Below are positions 36,041 to 44,316 of a stretch of DNA of 64,000 bases, one piece after another (positions within the stretch are counted from its first letter, which is position 1; every line of letters begins with the position of its first letter). This stretch comes from Streptomyces flavidovirens DSM 40150. GTDB taxonomy: Bacteria; Actinomycetota; Actinomycetes; Streptomycetales; Streptomycetaceae. A program made the translations under genes and the position numbers. Location: assembly GCF_000429085.1 (NCBI RefSeq), contig NZ_AUBE01000012.1, positions 124,001 through 188,000 of the forward strand, in the 5' to 3' direction. Below the pieces are notes generated by a model. The model was not told the origin of the DNA. It saw only the letters and a list, made by a program, of their open reading frames with translations, and ran no database searches.

Positions 36041-38116
36041 ATGCGTTTCGTGAGCAATCTGCCGCACGCGACGAAGGAAGAAGAACACGTCGTCGTCCCC
36101 CTGTCCGACGGCACGCGCCTGTCCGCCCGTATCTGGCGTCCGGTCTCCTCCGACGACGAGCCCGTGCCGGCGGTGCTGGAGTACATCCCGTACCGCAAGC
36201 GCGACCTGACCGCGGTGCGCGACTCGATCCACCACCCTTACATCGCAGGTCACGGCTATGCGTGCGTACGGGTGGACCTGCGCGGCACGGGCGACTCCGA
36301 GGGCGTGCTGGCCGACGAGTACCTGGAGCGTGAGCAGGCCGACGCCGAAGAAGTCCTCGCCTGGCTGGCCGAGCAGCCCTGGTGCGACGGGAACACCGGC
36401 ATGATGGGCATCTCCTGGGGTGCCTTCGCCGCCCTCCAGACGGCGGCCCGGCGGCCGCCGAGCCTGCGCGCCGTCGTCATCGCGTCCTTCACGGACGACC
36501 GGTACGCCGACGACATGCACTACATGGGCGGCGCGATGCTCTCGGACAACCTCGCGGAGGCGGGGACGATGTTCGCGTATGCGACGTGTCCGCCGGATCC
36601 CACCGTGGTCGGTGACCGCTGGCGTGACATGTGGCACGAACGGATGGAACACACCCGCCCGTGGGTCCTGGAGTGGCTGCGCCACCAGCGCCGCGACGAC
36701 TACTGGCGGCACGCCTCGGTGTGCGAGGACTACGCGGCCGTACGCTGCCCCGTCCTCGCGTCCAGCGGGTGGGCCGACGGCTACTCCAACGCCGTGACGC
36801 GGCTGCTGGGGAACCTCGACGTACCGCGCAAGGGGCTGATCGGGCCCTGGTCCCACAAGTTCCCGCATCTGGGTGAGCCCGGCCCCGCCATCGGTTACCT
36901 CCAGGAGGTCGTGCGCTGGTGGGACCACTGGCTGAAGGGTGTCGACAACGGTGTGATGGACGGCCCGATGCTCCAGACGTGGATGCAGGACAGTGTGCCG
37001 CCCTCGACGTCGTACGAGGAGCGGCCGGGCCGCTGGGTCGGGGAGCCCGACTGGCCCTCGCCGCACATCGAACCCGTCGCGCATCCGCTGCTGCGGCACC
37101 GCATTGTCACGCCGGGAGAGGCGACGTTCGGGGAGGGGGACGGAAGCGACGGCAGCGACGGCAGCGACGGCAGTAGTGACGGTGAGGCGATGACCGTCCA
37201 GTCGCCCCTGTCCGTCGGTCAGTTCGCGGGCAAGTGGGCCTCGTACAACGCCCCGCCGGACCTGCCGTACGACCAGCGTGAGGAGGACGGCGGCTCCCTG
37301 GTGTTCGACACCGGCCCGCTGGAGGAGCCGGTCGAGATCCTCGGTTCACCGACCGTCGAACTCGACCTGTCCGTCAGCGAACCGGTGGCCACCGTCGCCG
37401 CCCGGCTCTCCGACGTCGCACCCGACGGGCGTGCCACGCGCGTCACGTACGGCGTGCTCAACCTGACGCACCGCGACGGTACGGGCGAGCCCGAACCGCT
37501 GGAGCCGGGACGGCGTTATCGCGCGACGGTCCAGCTCAACGGTGTGGCCCAGGTCTTCCCGCGCGGCCACCGCATCCGGCTCTCCCTGTCCACGTCGTAC
37601 TGGCCCCTCGCCTGGCCGCCGCCCCGGCCCGTCCTGCTGAGCGTTCACGAGCGGTCCAGCACGCTGACGCTGCCGGTGCGTCCGGCGGAGGAACCGGACG
37701 AGCTGCCGCAGCGCCCCTTCGGCGAGCCCGAGGGTGCACCGCCGATCACGACCACCCGGCTGTCCGCTCCCGAACAGCGCTGGGAGGTCAAGCGCGACCT
37801 GATCGGGTACGACTGGGCGCTGGAGATCGTGAAGGACCGGGGCACCGTGCGCATCGACGACATCGGGCTCGATGTCGGCTGCCGCGCGTACGAGCGCTAC
37901 ACCGCGACCGCCGACGACTTCACCTCCGTCGGCGGCGAATCGGCCTGGACCATGCGGTTCCGGCGCGACGACTGGGACGTACGGGTGGAGACCCGTACCG
38001 AACTACGGTGCAGCGAAACGGAGTTCTTCGTCGACGCGACCCTGGACGGTTACGAAGGGGAGCGGCGGGTCTTCTCCCGCACGTGGAACGAGACGCTGCC
38101 ACGGGACTCGCTGTAA
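36041..38116 (+). CDS. CocE/NonD family hydrolase
   Basis: 691-residue alpha/beta-hydrolase with a C-terminal jelly-roll (X-Pro dipeptidyl-peptidase C-terminal-like) domain. The nucleophile is in the GISWGAF box (about 128-134), with HGYACVRVDLRGTGDSEG as the family motif. The Asp and His positions are plausible within the GWADGYSN and GPWSHKFPH blocks. The jelly-roll begins near residue 395 after a Gly/Ser/Asp-rich repeat (GSDGSDGSDGSS). The family includes cocaine esterase and alpha-amino-acid ester hydrolases. AAAGGAG lies about 11 bases upstream of the ATG. Probably an esterase or peptidase acting with the ATP-grasp enzyme; specificity unknown. Confidence 0.9.
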   Translation: MRFVSNLPHATKEEEHVVVPLSDGTRLSARIWRPVSSDDEPVPAVLEYIPYRKRDLTAVRDSIHHPYIAGHGYACVRVDLRGTGDSEGVLADEYLEREQADAEEVLAWLAEQPWCDGNTGMMGISWGAFAALQTAARRPPSLRAVVIASFTDDRYADDMHYMGGAMLSDNLAEAGTMFAYATCPPDPTVVGDRWRDMWHERMEHTRPWVLEWLRHQRRDDYWRHASVCEDYAAVRCPVLASSGWADGYSNAVTRLLGNLDVPRKGLIGPWSHKFPHLGEPGPAIGYLQEVVRWWDHWLKGVDNGVMDGPMLQTWMQDSVPPSTSYEERPGRWVGEPDWPSPHIEPVAHPLLRHRIVTPGEATFGEGDGSDGSDGSDGSSDGEAMTVQSPLSVGQFAGKWASYNAPPDLPYDQREEDGGSLVFDTGPLEEPVEILGSPTVELDLSVSEPVATVAARLSDVAPDGRATRVTYGVLNLTHRDGTGEPEPLEPGRRYRATVQLNGVAQVFPRGHRIRLSLSTSYWPLAWPPPRPVLLSVHERSSTLTLPVRPAEEPDELPQRPFGEPEGAPPITTTRLSAPEQRWEVKRDLIGYDWALEIVKDRGTVRIDDIGLDVGCRAYERYTATADDFTSVGGESAWTMRFRRDDWDVRVETRTELRCSETEFFVDATLDGYEGERRVFSRTWNETLPRDSL
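37136..37178 (+). repeat. Gly-Ser-Asp codon repeat in the CocE gene
   Basis: Short tandem GACGGCAGC-type 9-base repeats (about 4 copies, with a first imperfect copy) encode GSDGSDGSDGSS in the linker before the C-terminal domain. Confidence 0.7.
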
Positions 38117-38173
38117 GCAGTCCCCTCGGGGTGACGAGAACCGGCCAACGGCCGGCGTGTCCCGGCCCGCGCC

Positions 38174-38335
38174 GTGCACCGGCGCGGGCCGGGCGACGCG
38201 TGGCCCGCGCCCCCGCGGCTGCTGGAGGGCGGGGCGTGGGAGACCGGCGTGTACGAACGGGGTGTCCACGAGACCGTCAGCCGTCATACGCGCGAGGCCG
38301 AGGCCCGCGCGCAGCTCCTGCGTCTGCTGACCTGA
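38174..38335 (+). CDS. Uncertain small ORF or gene remnant
   Basis: A 53-codon frame from a GTG, beginning MHRRGPGDAWPAPPRLL and ending AEARAQLLRLLT, with almost every codon ending in G or C. It has no ribosome binding site, and the frame remains open upstream of the GTG, so it may be the end of a lost gene. It lies between the CocE gene and the decayed PHB depolymerase. Confidence 0.3.
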   Translation: MHRRGPGDAWPAPPRLLEGGAWETGVYERGVHETVSRHTREAEARAQLLRLLT

Positions 38336-39477
38336 GGTTGCCTGTCTGCGTGCCGGACGTGAACCGGCCGATTTCCGCCAAGTCGGTCGCCGACGCGGCA
38401 GCGCTCCAGTCGTCGGCGCCGGTGGCGCACCCCGAGCCGAAGCAGCCCGACCTGACGTCCAGGACCATACGTTTTCCGGCCGCCCAGGGGTCGCCGCTGC
38501 CGGCGGCGTACGTCACGCTCACGTAGGCGCGCTTCACGGTCGCCCCGTCCGGGACGGACGACGTGTCGAAGGAGAGCAGCGCGCGGTTGTGCTGCCCGTC
38601 CGAGCCCCTGCCGACCGCCAGTCCGTACGTGTCCTCCAGCGTTCCGACGGCCGGTCCGGCGCCGGTCGCCGATGCCTTCACGTACCCGTCGTCCGCTGCC
38701 CTGCTCGGCAGGACCACCGTTTTGGGGTCGCTTCCGGGGGGTGGTGTTCCGTTGTCGCCGAGGCCCCAGAACTGTCCGATGCGGTACGCGGCGCACAGAT
38801 TGACGTCGAGTATGTACGCGCCGGCGGTGCCGCACTGCTGCGCGCCGGTACCGGGGTCGGCCGGCTGGCCGTGGCCCATGCCGGTGATCGAGTACGTCTC
38901 CACGACCGGCCGTCCGGCGCTGTCGCGGTAGACGGCGTGCGGGTAGCCCGCAACGGTGTCCGTGGTGTCGGCCGGTCGTGTCGCTCGTGCCGTGCCAGAC
39001 GGAGACCCTCGGCCAAGGGTCCGCGTAACCCGGATAGGCGGCGCGGACCTTGTCGCCCCAGGCAGAAGAGGAGAGGTTGGTTTCGGGGCTCATGCAGGTG
39101 AAGGCGGCCGCGAGCCGCGCTTGATGTCCGCCGGCTCGAACCAGTTGAAGCACGCGTTGGGGTTGTTGCCCGACTGCTGCTGCGGCAGCAGAAGCGCGAA
39201 GCCCCAGCGGTCGGCCATGGCCGTCCAGCCGGTCTCGGCGTCGAACGCGGCGGCGGACTGCGTGCAGCCGTGCATCGCCACCACCAGGGGGCGACCGGCC
39301 GGCAGGCCGTCCGGAACGTACCGGAACATCCGCAGATTGCCCGGATTCGTGCCGAATCCTGTGACCTCGGTGAGCGCGGCGGCCCGCGCGGCGGGCGCGA
39401 AAGCGGCCCAGTGGGTGCCAGCAGCGTGGCGAGCAGTGCCAGCAGACGGCGACGGCGGGCAGCCTCTTCCTCGCATG
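38277..39477 (-). pseudogene. Decayed PHB depolymerase with C-terminal binding module
   Basis: Pieces in different frames read as an extracellular PHB depolymerase/LpqC-type esterase: a signal peptide (RRRRLLALLATLLAP in one frame), ALTEVTGFGTNPGNLRMFRY through DIKRGS in another, then AFTCMSPETNLSSSAWGDKVRA and SVWHGTSDT in a third, then ITGMGHGQPADPGTG and a C-terminal CBM96/DNRLRE-like module (about 38300-38800). The lipase box GLSAGG is missing: sequence jumps from the CFNWFEP block to FTCMS, so a deletion removed the nucleophile. Several frameshifts and the missing nucleophile show inactivation. The C-terminal module remains open in one frame to 38277. Confidence 0.8.
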
Positions 39478-39863
39478 GGGCGGGCTCTTGTGCGTACAGG
39501 GCGGGGCGGCGCCACCGTCACCGGCCGCGCCGGGTGTGGTCCACACACGTTGTCGTTGCCGCGAACCATGGCCCGCAAGCGATGCTTTCCGGTCGAAGCG
39601 GCTTAGGTGAGGCCTGAACCAATTCGACTAAGGAGCAGGTCAGAGCGTCGTTTTGTGTTGTACCACTCCACCCTGTCCACATGATGGACACCTCCCCAGG
39701 TGACATGCACACCACCTCCGAGCTGCCCGAACGACCATTCGGTCACCCGTTCCGATCGTGTACGGCCGGAATGAGTTGATCAGTGTGCACTCACTGTCCG
39801 CGTCAGCAACACTCCTGACCGCAACACCTCCGCAACTCATCCGCAATCAGAGGAGATTCATTC
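39478..39863. other. Intergenic region upstream of the subtilisin-inhibitor-like gene
   Basis: No gene. It holds two symmetrical sites: TGTCCA-N5-TGGACA (39674-39690) and GACC-ATTC-GGTC (39733-39744), either of which could be an operator for the downstream gene. A strong AGAGGAGA site lies 8 bases before that gene's ATG. Confidence 0.5.
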
Positions 39864-40310
39864 ATGCGTCGCATCCGGAACACGCTCGGCGCCGTCGGCG
39901 CGGCCACCGTCCTCGCGCTGACCGGCACCGCCGCCGCGAGCCCGGCGCACGCGCAGCCGACCGGGACGGCCAGCCTGTACGCCCCGTCCGCCCTCGTACT
40001 CACCGTGGGCAGCGGCGAGGAAGCCGGTCCGATGACCGTGGAGCGCGCCGTGACGCTGAGCTGCGAGCCCAGGCCCGCAGGCACCCACCCTTCCCCCGCG
40101 GCCGCCTGCGGTGAACTGCGGGCCGCGGGTGGCGAGTTCTCGGGTCTGATCGACACCTCGCCGCGGCGGATCTGTACGCGCGAGTGGGACCCGGTCGTGA
40201 TCACCGCCAACGGCGTGTGGCAGGGCAAGCAGGTTTCCTGGTCGGCCACCTTCGGCAACAGGTGCCTGATGGAGGGCGGCCTGGCCGAGACCACGCTGTT
40301 CGCCTTCTGA
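39864..40310 (+). CDS. Subtilisin-inhibitor-like (SSI) secreted protease inhibitor
   Basis: 148 residues: signal peptide (1-31, ending SPAHA) and a mature domain of about 115 residues with the four Cys of the SSI family and the conserved DPVVITANGVWQGKQVSW. The reactive-site loop reads CTREW, aligning with the CPMVY of SSI, so the P1 residue is Arg and the inhibitor should favour trypsin-like proteases. It is secreted. SSI-like proteins in Streptomyces control extracellular proteases and development. The start is supported by GAGGAGATTCATTC before the ATG. Confidence 0.92.
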   Translation: MRRIRNTLGAVGAATVLALTGTAAASPAHAQPTGTASLYAPSALVLTVGSGEEAGPMTVERAVTLSCEPRPAGTHPSPAAACGELRAAGGEFSGLIDTSPRRICTREWDPVVITANGVWQGKQVSWSATFGNRCLMEGGLAETTLFAF

Positions 40311-40332
40311 CCGTCCGCTCCCCCGGACGAGA

Positions 40333-40366
40333 CGCCCCGGCTGGTCGGGGGAAACCAGCCGGGGCG
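40333..40366. terminator. Hairpin terminator
   Basis: A 13-bp perfect stem (40333-40345 with 40354-40366) with an 8-base loop, between the convergent inhibitor gene and transglutaminase-like gene. Confidence 0.65.
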
Positions 40367-40415
40367 GCAAAGACAAGAACACGGAGGGCGGCCGTCTCCC
40401 GGTGAGGGGCCGCGG

Positions 40416-41168
40416 TCAAGCCGCGGAGCGGCGGCCCAGCAACGCGCCTGCGGCGATCCTGGCGGGCCGGCACAAGGTCTGGCCGTGGGCGGCGAAGAGT
40501 TCGTCCCGTGAGGAGAAACGTCCGAGGTCGCGCCGTACCACTGCCGACAGGTCGAACGACGAGCAGCCGTCCGCTCCGCAGGTCGAGCCGTCCCAGTCCA
40601 CGGCGGTGGAGGCCAGAGCCTCGAAGAGTGTCTGTGACCCGGTGTTCGTGAAGCCGGCCGGGTTCGCCTCGCCGAGGGCGCCGAGGGGGGCGTACAGCTC
40701 GGAGACGCCCACCCACTCCTGTCCGAGCCGGAACTCCGGCCATGCCAGGACCACGGTGTCGGGCACCAGGGGGCGCAGCCGGGGAAAACGCGGATACCAG
40801 AACGACCCGTCGACCAGAAGGCCCCGTACGCGGGTGGGGATTCCCGCCGCGCGGGCGACCGCCTCCAGGACCGCGAGGCGCTGACTGCACGACCCGCGGC
40901 GCCGGGCCAGCGTCCGGGAGGCGCACTGCGCGTCGTCGAGAGCGTAGACCGCGCGAACCCGGTCGCTGATCAGGCGGTGCGCGGCCAGCAGCAGCGGGCG
41001 TTCGCCGGTCCCGGCGGCGGCGGACCGGGCATCTGCCAGCAGCTCCTGGACGCGCTCGTGGCGCCAGTCGAGTATCGCGGTCGGGACGGCGGATCCGGGG
41101 GCCTCGCCGGCGCGGGCAGACGCGGGTCGCCGGTGTCGCCACCACGGAGTCAGCACGATGCTCGTCAT
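40416..41168 (-). CDS. Transglutaminase-like protein
   Basis: 250 residues with a transglutaminase-like core: GSCSQRLAVLEAVARAAGIPTR (Cys-containing helix, about 112-133) followed by LVDGSFWYPRFP, PLVPDTVVLAWPEF and GWWGV-like strands. The family hydrolyses or cross-links amides; the Cys-His-Asp triad is plausible but not checked by alignment. The ATG at 41168 is used; upstream starts give only a basic, unrelated leader. No operon partner is apparent. Divergent from the sugar dehydrogenase gene. Confidence 0.72.
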   Translation of the reverse strand: MTSIVLTPWWRHRRPASARAGEAPGSAVPTAILDWRHERVQELLADARSAAAGTGERPLLLAAHRLISDRVRAVYALDDAQCASRTLARRRGSCSQRLAVLEAVARAAGIPTRVRGLLVDGSFWYPRFPRLRPLVPDTVVLAWPEFRLGQEWVGVSELYAPLGALGEANPAGFTNTGSQTLFEALASTAVDWDGSTCGADGCSSFDLSAVVRRDLGRFSSRDELFAAHGQTLCRPARIAAGALLGRRSAA

Positions 41169-41321
41169 GGCCGGATGGTACGACCCGCCCGTCACCGGCC
41201 CGGACACCGGCTCCGGTCCTGCGTGCCTACGACCCTTTGTCCTCGCCGCGGAAGAAGTCGCGAAAGCGGATGCGAAAGGGGTTACGCGAGGGGACAAGGC
41301 CCGCTAACTTCCTTGAAACGA

Positions 41322-41345
41322 ACCGGACATGCATGCCTGTCCGGT
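41322..41345. promoter_or_regulatory. Inverted repeat upstream of the sugar dehydrogenase
   Basis: ACCGGACA and TGTCCGGT flank the 8-base spacer TGCATGCC, a 24-bp dyad about 95 bp before the gene start. It overlaps a TTGAAA box (41313-41318) and looks like a repressor operator. Confidence 0.45.
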
Positions 41346-41438
41346 GACCTTCCGGCGCGACGGCGCGCGCCTGGCTCCCTCCCGGCAGGACTCACGTCCT
41401 GGTCCGCCGGGCCCCCACCCCCCCTCTGGGAGACTTCT

Positions 41439-44294
41439 GTGCGCGAAAAACCGTTCAGCCCCCGTCTCATACCGGCGTTCCTGCTCACCGCGTTACTCAC
41501 GGCCGGTTTCCTGACGCCCGCGGGATCCACCTCCGCCGCACTCCGGGACGCGGACCGCGCGGCAGCGAAGGCGGCCGCGGCCGAGGAGTTCCAGCAGGTC
41601 ACCCTCGCCAAGGGCGTCGCGGAGACCGGCGAGCCCATGACGATGGCGGTACTCCCCGACCGCTCGGTGCTGCACACCTCGCGCGACGGCACGCTGCGGC
41701 TCACGGACGCGGCGGGCACGACAAAGGTCGCGGGCAAGCTCGACGTCTACAGCCACGACGAGGAAGGGCTCCAAGGCGTCGGTGTGGACCCCGGCTTCGC
41801 CTCCAACCGCCTCATCTACCTCTACTACGCCCCGAAGCTCAGCACCCCCGGCGGCGACGCGCCGGGCGACGGCACCGCCGCCGACTTCGCCCCCTTCGAC
41901 GGCGTGAACCGGCTCTCCCGCTTCGCACTCGCCGCCGACGGGGCCCTGAACCTCGCCAGCGAGAAGAAGATCCTCGACGTACCGGCTTCGCGCGGTATCT
42001 GCTGTCACGTGGGCGGTGACATCGACTTCGACGCGCAGGGCAACCTGTACCTCACCACCGGCGACGACTCGAACCCCTTCGCCTCCGACGGTTACACGCC
42101 GATCGACGAACGCCCGTCCCGCAACCCGGCGTACGACGCCCAGCGTTCCGCGGGCAACACCAATGACCTGCGCGGCAAGGTGCTGCGCATCAAGGTGAAC
42201 GCGGACGGCTCGTACTCCATCCCCTCGGGCAATCTCTTCGCGCCCGGCACGGCGAAGACCCGCCCCGAGATCTACGCCATGGGCTTTCGCAACCCGTTCC
42301 GGATGAGCGTCGACAAGGCCACCGGGACCGTCTACCTCGGCGACTACGGGCCCGACGCGGGGACGGCGAACGCGAGCCGGGGGCCCGCCGGCCAGGTCGA
42401 GTTCAACCGCGTCACCAAGGCCGGCAACTACGGCTGGCCGTACTGCGCCGGCAAGAACGACGCGTACACCGGCTACGACTTCGCCACCGGCGCCTCGGGC
42501 GCGAAGTTCGACTGCGCCGCCCCCAAGAACACCTCGCCCCGCAACACCGGCCTCACCGACCTGCCCCCGGCCCAGCCCGCCTGGATTCCGTACGACGGCG
42601 GCTCGGTACCCGAGTTCGGCAGCGGCTCCGAGTCCCCCATGGGCGGACCGGTCTACCGTTACGACGCCTCCTCCACCTCCGATGTGAAGTTCCCGCAGAG
42701 TTACGACGGGAACTTCTTCGCCGGGGAGTTCGGCCGCAAGTGGATCAAGCGGATAGCGCAGGGCACCGACGGAACCGTCCAGTCCATCAACGCCTTTCCC
42801 TGGAGCGGCACCCAGGTGATGGACATGGCCTTCGGCCCCGACGGAGCCCTGTACGTCCTGGACTACGGCACCGGTTATTTCAACGGTGACGCGAACTCCG
42901 CGCTGTACCGCATCGAGCACATCACCGGCGGCCACTCCCCCGTCGCCCGGGCCAAGGCCGACCGCACGTCCGGCAAGGCGCCACTCACGGTGGCGTTCTC
43001 CTCGGCGGGCAGTGCCGACCCGGAGGGCGACCCGCTCGGCTACGCGTGGAAGTTCGGCGACGGAGGCACGTCGACCGCCGCGAATCCGTCCCACACGTAC
43101 ACGGCCAACGGCCAGTACACCGCCGAGCTCACCGTCTGGGACGGCACCGGCAAGAGCGCCACCGCGTCGGTGCGGATCACCGTCGGCAACACCGCGCCGA
43201 CCGTGAAGCTGGAGCTTCCGGTGGACGGGCGGATCATCGATCCGGGCGCCGCCGTGCCGTACAGGGTGACCGTTACCGACCCCGAGGACACCTCCGTCGA
43301 CTGCTCCAAGGTGAAGATCACCTTCATCGTCGGGCACGACAGCCACGGGCACCCGCAGACCTCCGCGACCGGCTGCTCCGGCACCGTACAGACCATCGCG
43401 GACGGCGAGCACGACCCGAACGCGAACATCTTCGGCGTCTGGGACGCGGAGTACACCGACAAGGGTGCGAACGGCCAGCCCGCCCTGACCACCCACGCCC
43501 AGCACATCAGCCAGCCCAGCCGGCGGCAGGGCGAGCACTACGGCGACTCGTCGGGCGTCCAGGTCGTGAGCCACACACCGGCCCACGGCGGCAGGACGGT
43601 CGGCCACATCGACAACGGTGACTGGATCTCCTTCAAGCCGTACGCCCTCGACGACGCGACCCGGTTCACCGCACGGGTGGCGTCCGGCGGAGTCGGCGGC
43701 ACCATCGAGGTACGGGCGGGCTCCCCCACCGGCACCGTGCTGGGCACGGCGACCGTTCCCCTGACGGGCGGCTGGGAAGCGTACCGGGACGTCAGCACCG
43801 CGCTGACGAACCAGCCCGCCGGTACGACCACGCTCTACCTCGTCTTCAAGGGCGGCTTCGGCGCGCTCTTCGACGTCGACGACTTCCGGTTCACCACCTC
43901 GGGCGCCGGTACCCCAACGGGTGAGGTGACGGGTGTGAACGGCAAGTGCCTGGACGTCGCGGGCGGGTCGTCCGCCGACGGCACACAGACCCAGCTGTGG
44001 ACCTGCAACGGCGGCGCCGCGCAGCGGTGGACACTGCCCGGCGACGGGACGCTGCGGGCGATGGGCAAGTGCCTGGACATCAGCGCCGGCGGGACCGCCG
44101 ACGGTACGAAGATCCAGCTGTGGACGTGCAACGGCACCGGCGCACAGCAGTGGCAACCGCAGCCCGACGGGACCGTGCGCAACCCGCAGTCGGGGAAGTG
44201 TCTCGATGCCGAGGGCGGCACCTGGAACGACGGCACGCGCACACACCTGTGGTCATGCCACACCGGCCCCAACCAGAAGTGGACCCTGCCGTAG
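41439..44294 (+). CDS. Secreted PQQ-type sugar dehydrogenase with PKD, CBM6 and ricin-B modules
   Basis: 951 residues. Signal peptide (1-36), a glucose/sorbosone-dehydrogenase beta-propeller (about 50-495: GLQGVGVDPGFA, RNPFRMSVDKATG, SPMGGPVYR), a PKD domain (about 498-580), a probable CBM6-like module (about 690-822: HIDNGDWISF) and a ricin-B/CBM13 lectin (827-951) with repeated QLWTCNG blocks. A GTG start with GGGAG is used. Codon 19 is TTA (41493-41495), so bldA control is likely. Such proteins are thought to oxidise sugars outside the cell; the domain mix suggests polysaccharide binding. The next gene follows 22 bp downstream with an almost identical lectin. Confidence 0.88.
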   Translation: MREKPFSPRLIPAFLLTALLTAGFLTPAGSTSAALRDADRAAAKAAAAEEFQQVTLAKGVAETGEPMTMAVLPDRSVLHTSRDGTLRLTDAAGTTKVAGKLDVYSHDEEGLQGVGVDPGFASNRLIYLYYAPKLSTPGGDAPGDGTAADFAPFDGVNRLSRFALAADGALNLASEKKILDVPASRGICCHVGGDIDFDAQGNLYLTTGDDSNPFASDGYTPIDERPSRNPAYDAQRSAGNTNDLRGKVLRIKVNADGSYSIPSGNLFAPGTAKTRPEIYAMGFRNPFRMSVDKATGTVYLGDYGPDAGTANASRGPAGQVEFNRVTKAGNYGWPYCAGKNDAYTGYDFATGASGAKFDCAAPKNTSPRNTGLTDLPPAQPAWIPYDGGSVPEFGSGSESPMGGPVYRYDASSTSDVKFPQSYDGNFFAGEFGRKWIKRIAQGTDGTVQSINAFPWSGTQVMDMAFGPDGALYVLDYGTGYFNGDANSALYRIEHITGGHSPVARAKADRTSGKAPLTVAFSSAGSADPEGDPLGYAWKFGDGGTSTAANPSHTYTANGQYTAELTVWDGTGKSATASVRITVGNTAPTVKLELPVDGRIIDPGAAVPYRVTVTDPEDTSVDCSKVKITFIVGHDSHGHPQTSATGCSGTVQTIADGEHDPNANIFGVWDAEYTDKGANGQPALTTHAQHISQPSRRQGEHYGDSSGVQVVSHTPAHGGRTVGHIDNGDWISFKPYALDDATRFTARVASGGVGGTIEVRAGSPTGTVLGTATVPLTGGWEAYRDVSTALTNQPAGTTTLYLVFKGGFGALFDVDDFRFTTSGAGTPTGEVTGVNGKCLDVAGGSSADGTQTQLWTCNGGAAQRWTLPGDGTLRAMGKCLDISAGGTADGTKIQLWTCNGTGAQQWQPQPDGTVRNPQSGKCLDAEGGTWNDGTRTHLWSCHTGPNQKWTLP
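43918..44294 (+). repeat. Ricin-B lectin module, copy 1
   Basis: About 377 bp encoding the C-terminal lectin of the sugar dehydrogenase. It is nearly identical, at DNA and protein level, to copy 2 at the end of the next gene (45706-46080): shared blocks include KCLDVAGG, GTKIQLWTCNGTGAQQW and HTGPNQKW. This is a direct repeat with about 1.4 kb between copies, so unequal exchange is possible. Confidence 0.85.
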
Positions 44295-44316
44295 CAGGAG
44301 AGGAGGCGTAACCGAT

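Noticed and set aside
41493..44246. 917-codon minus-strand frame under the sugar dehydrogenase
   Set aside because: Shadow; Val/Gly-rich with no motifs.
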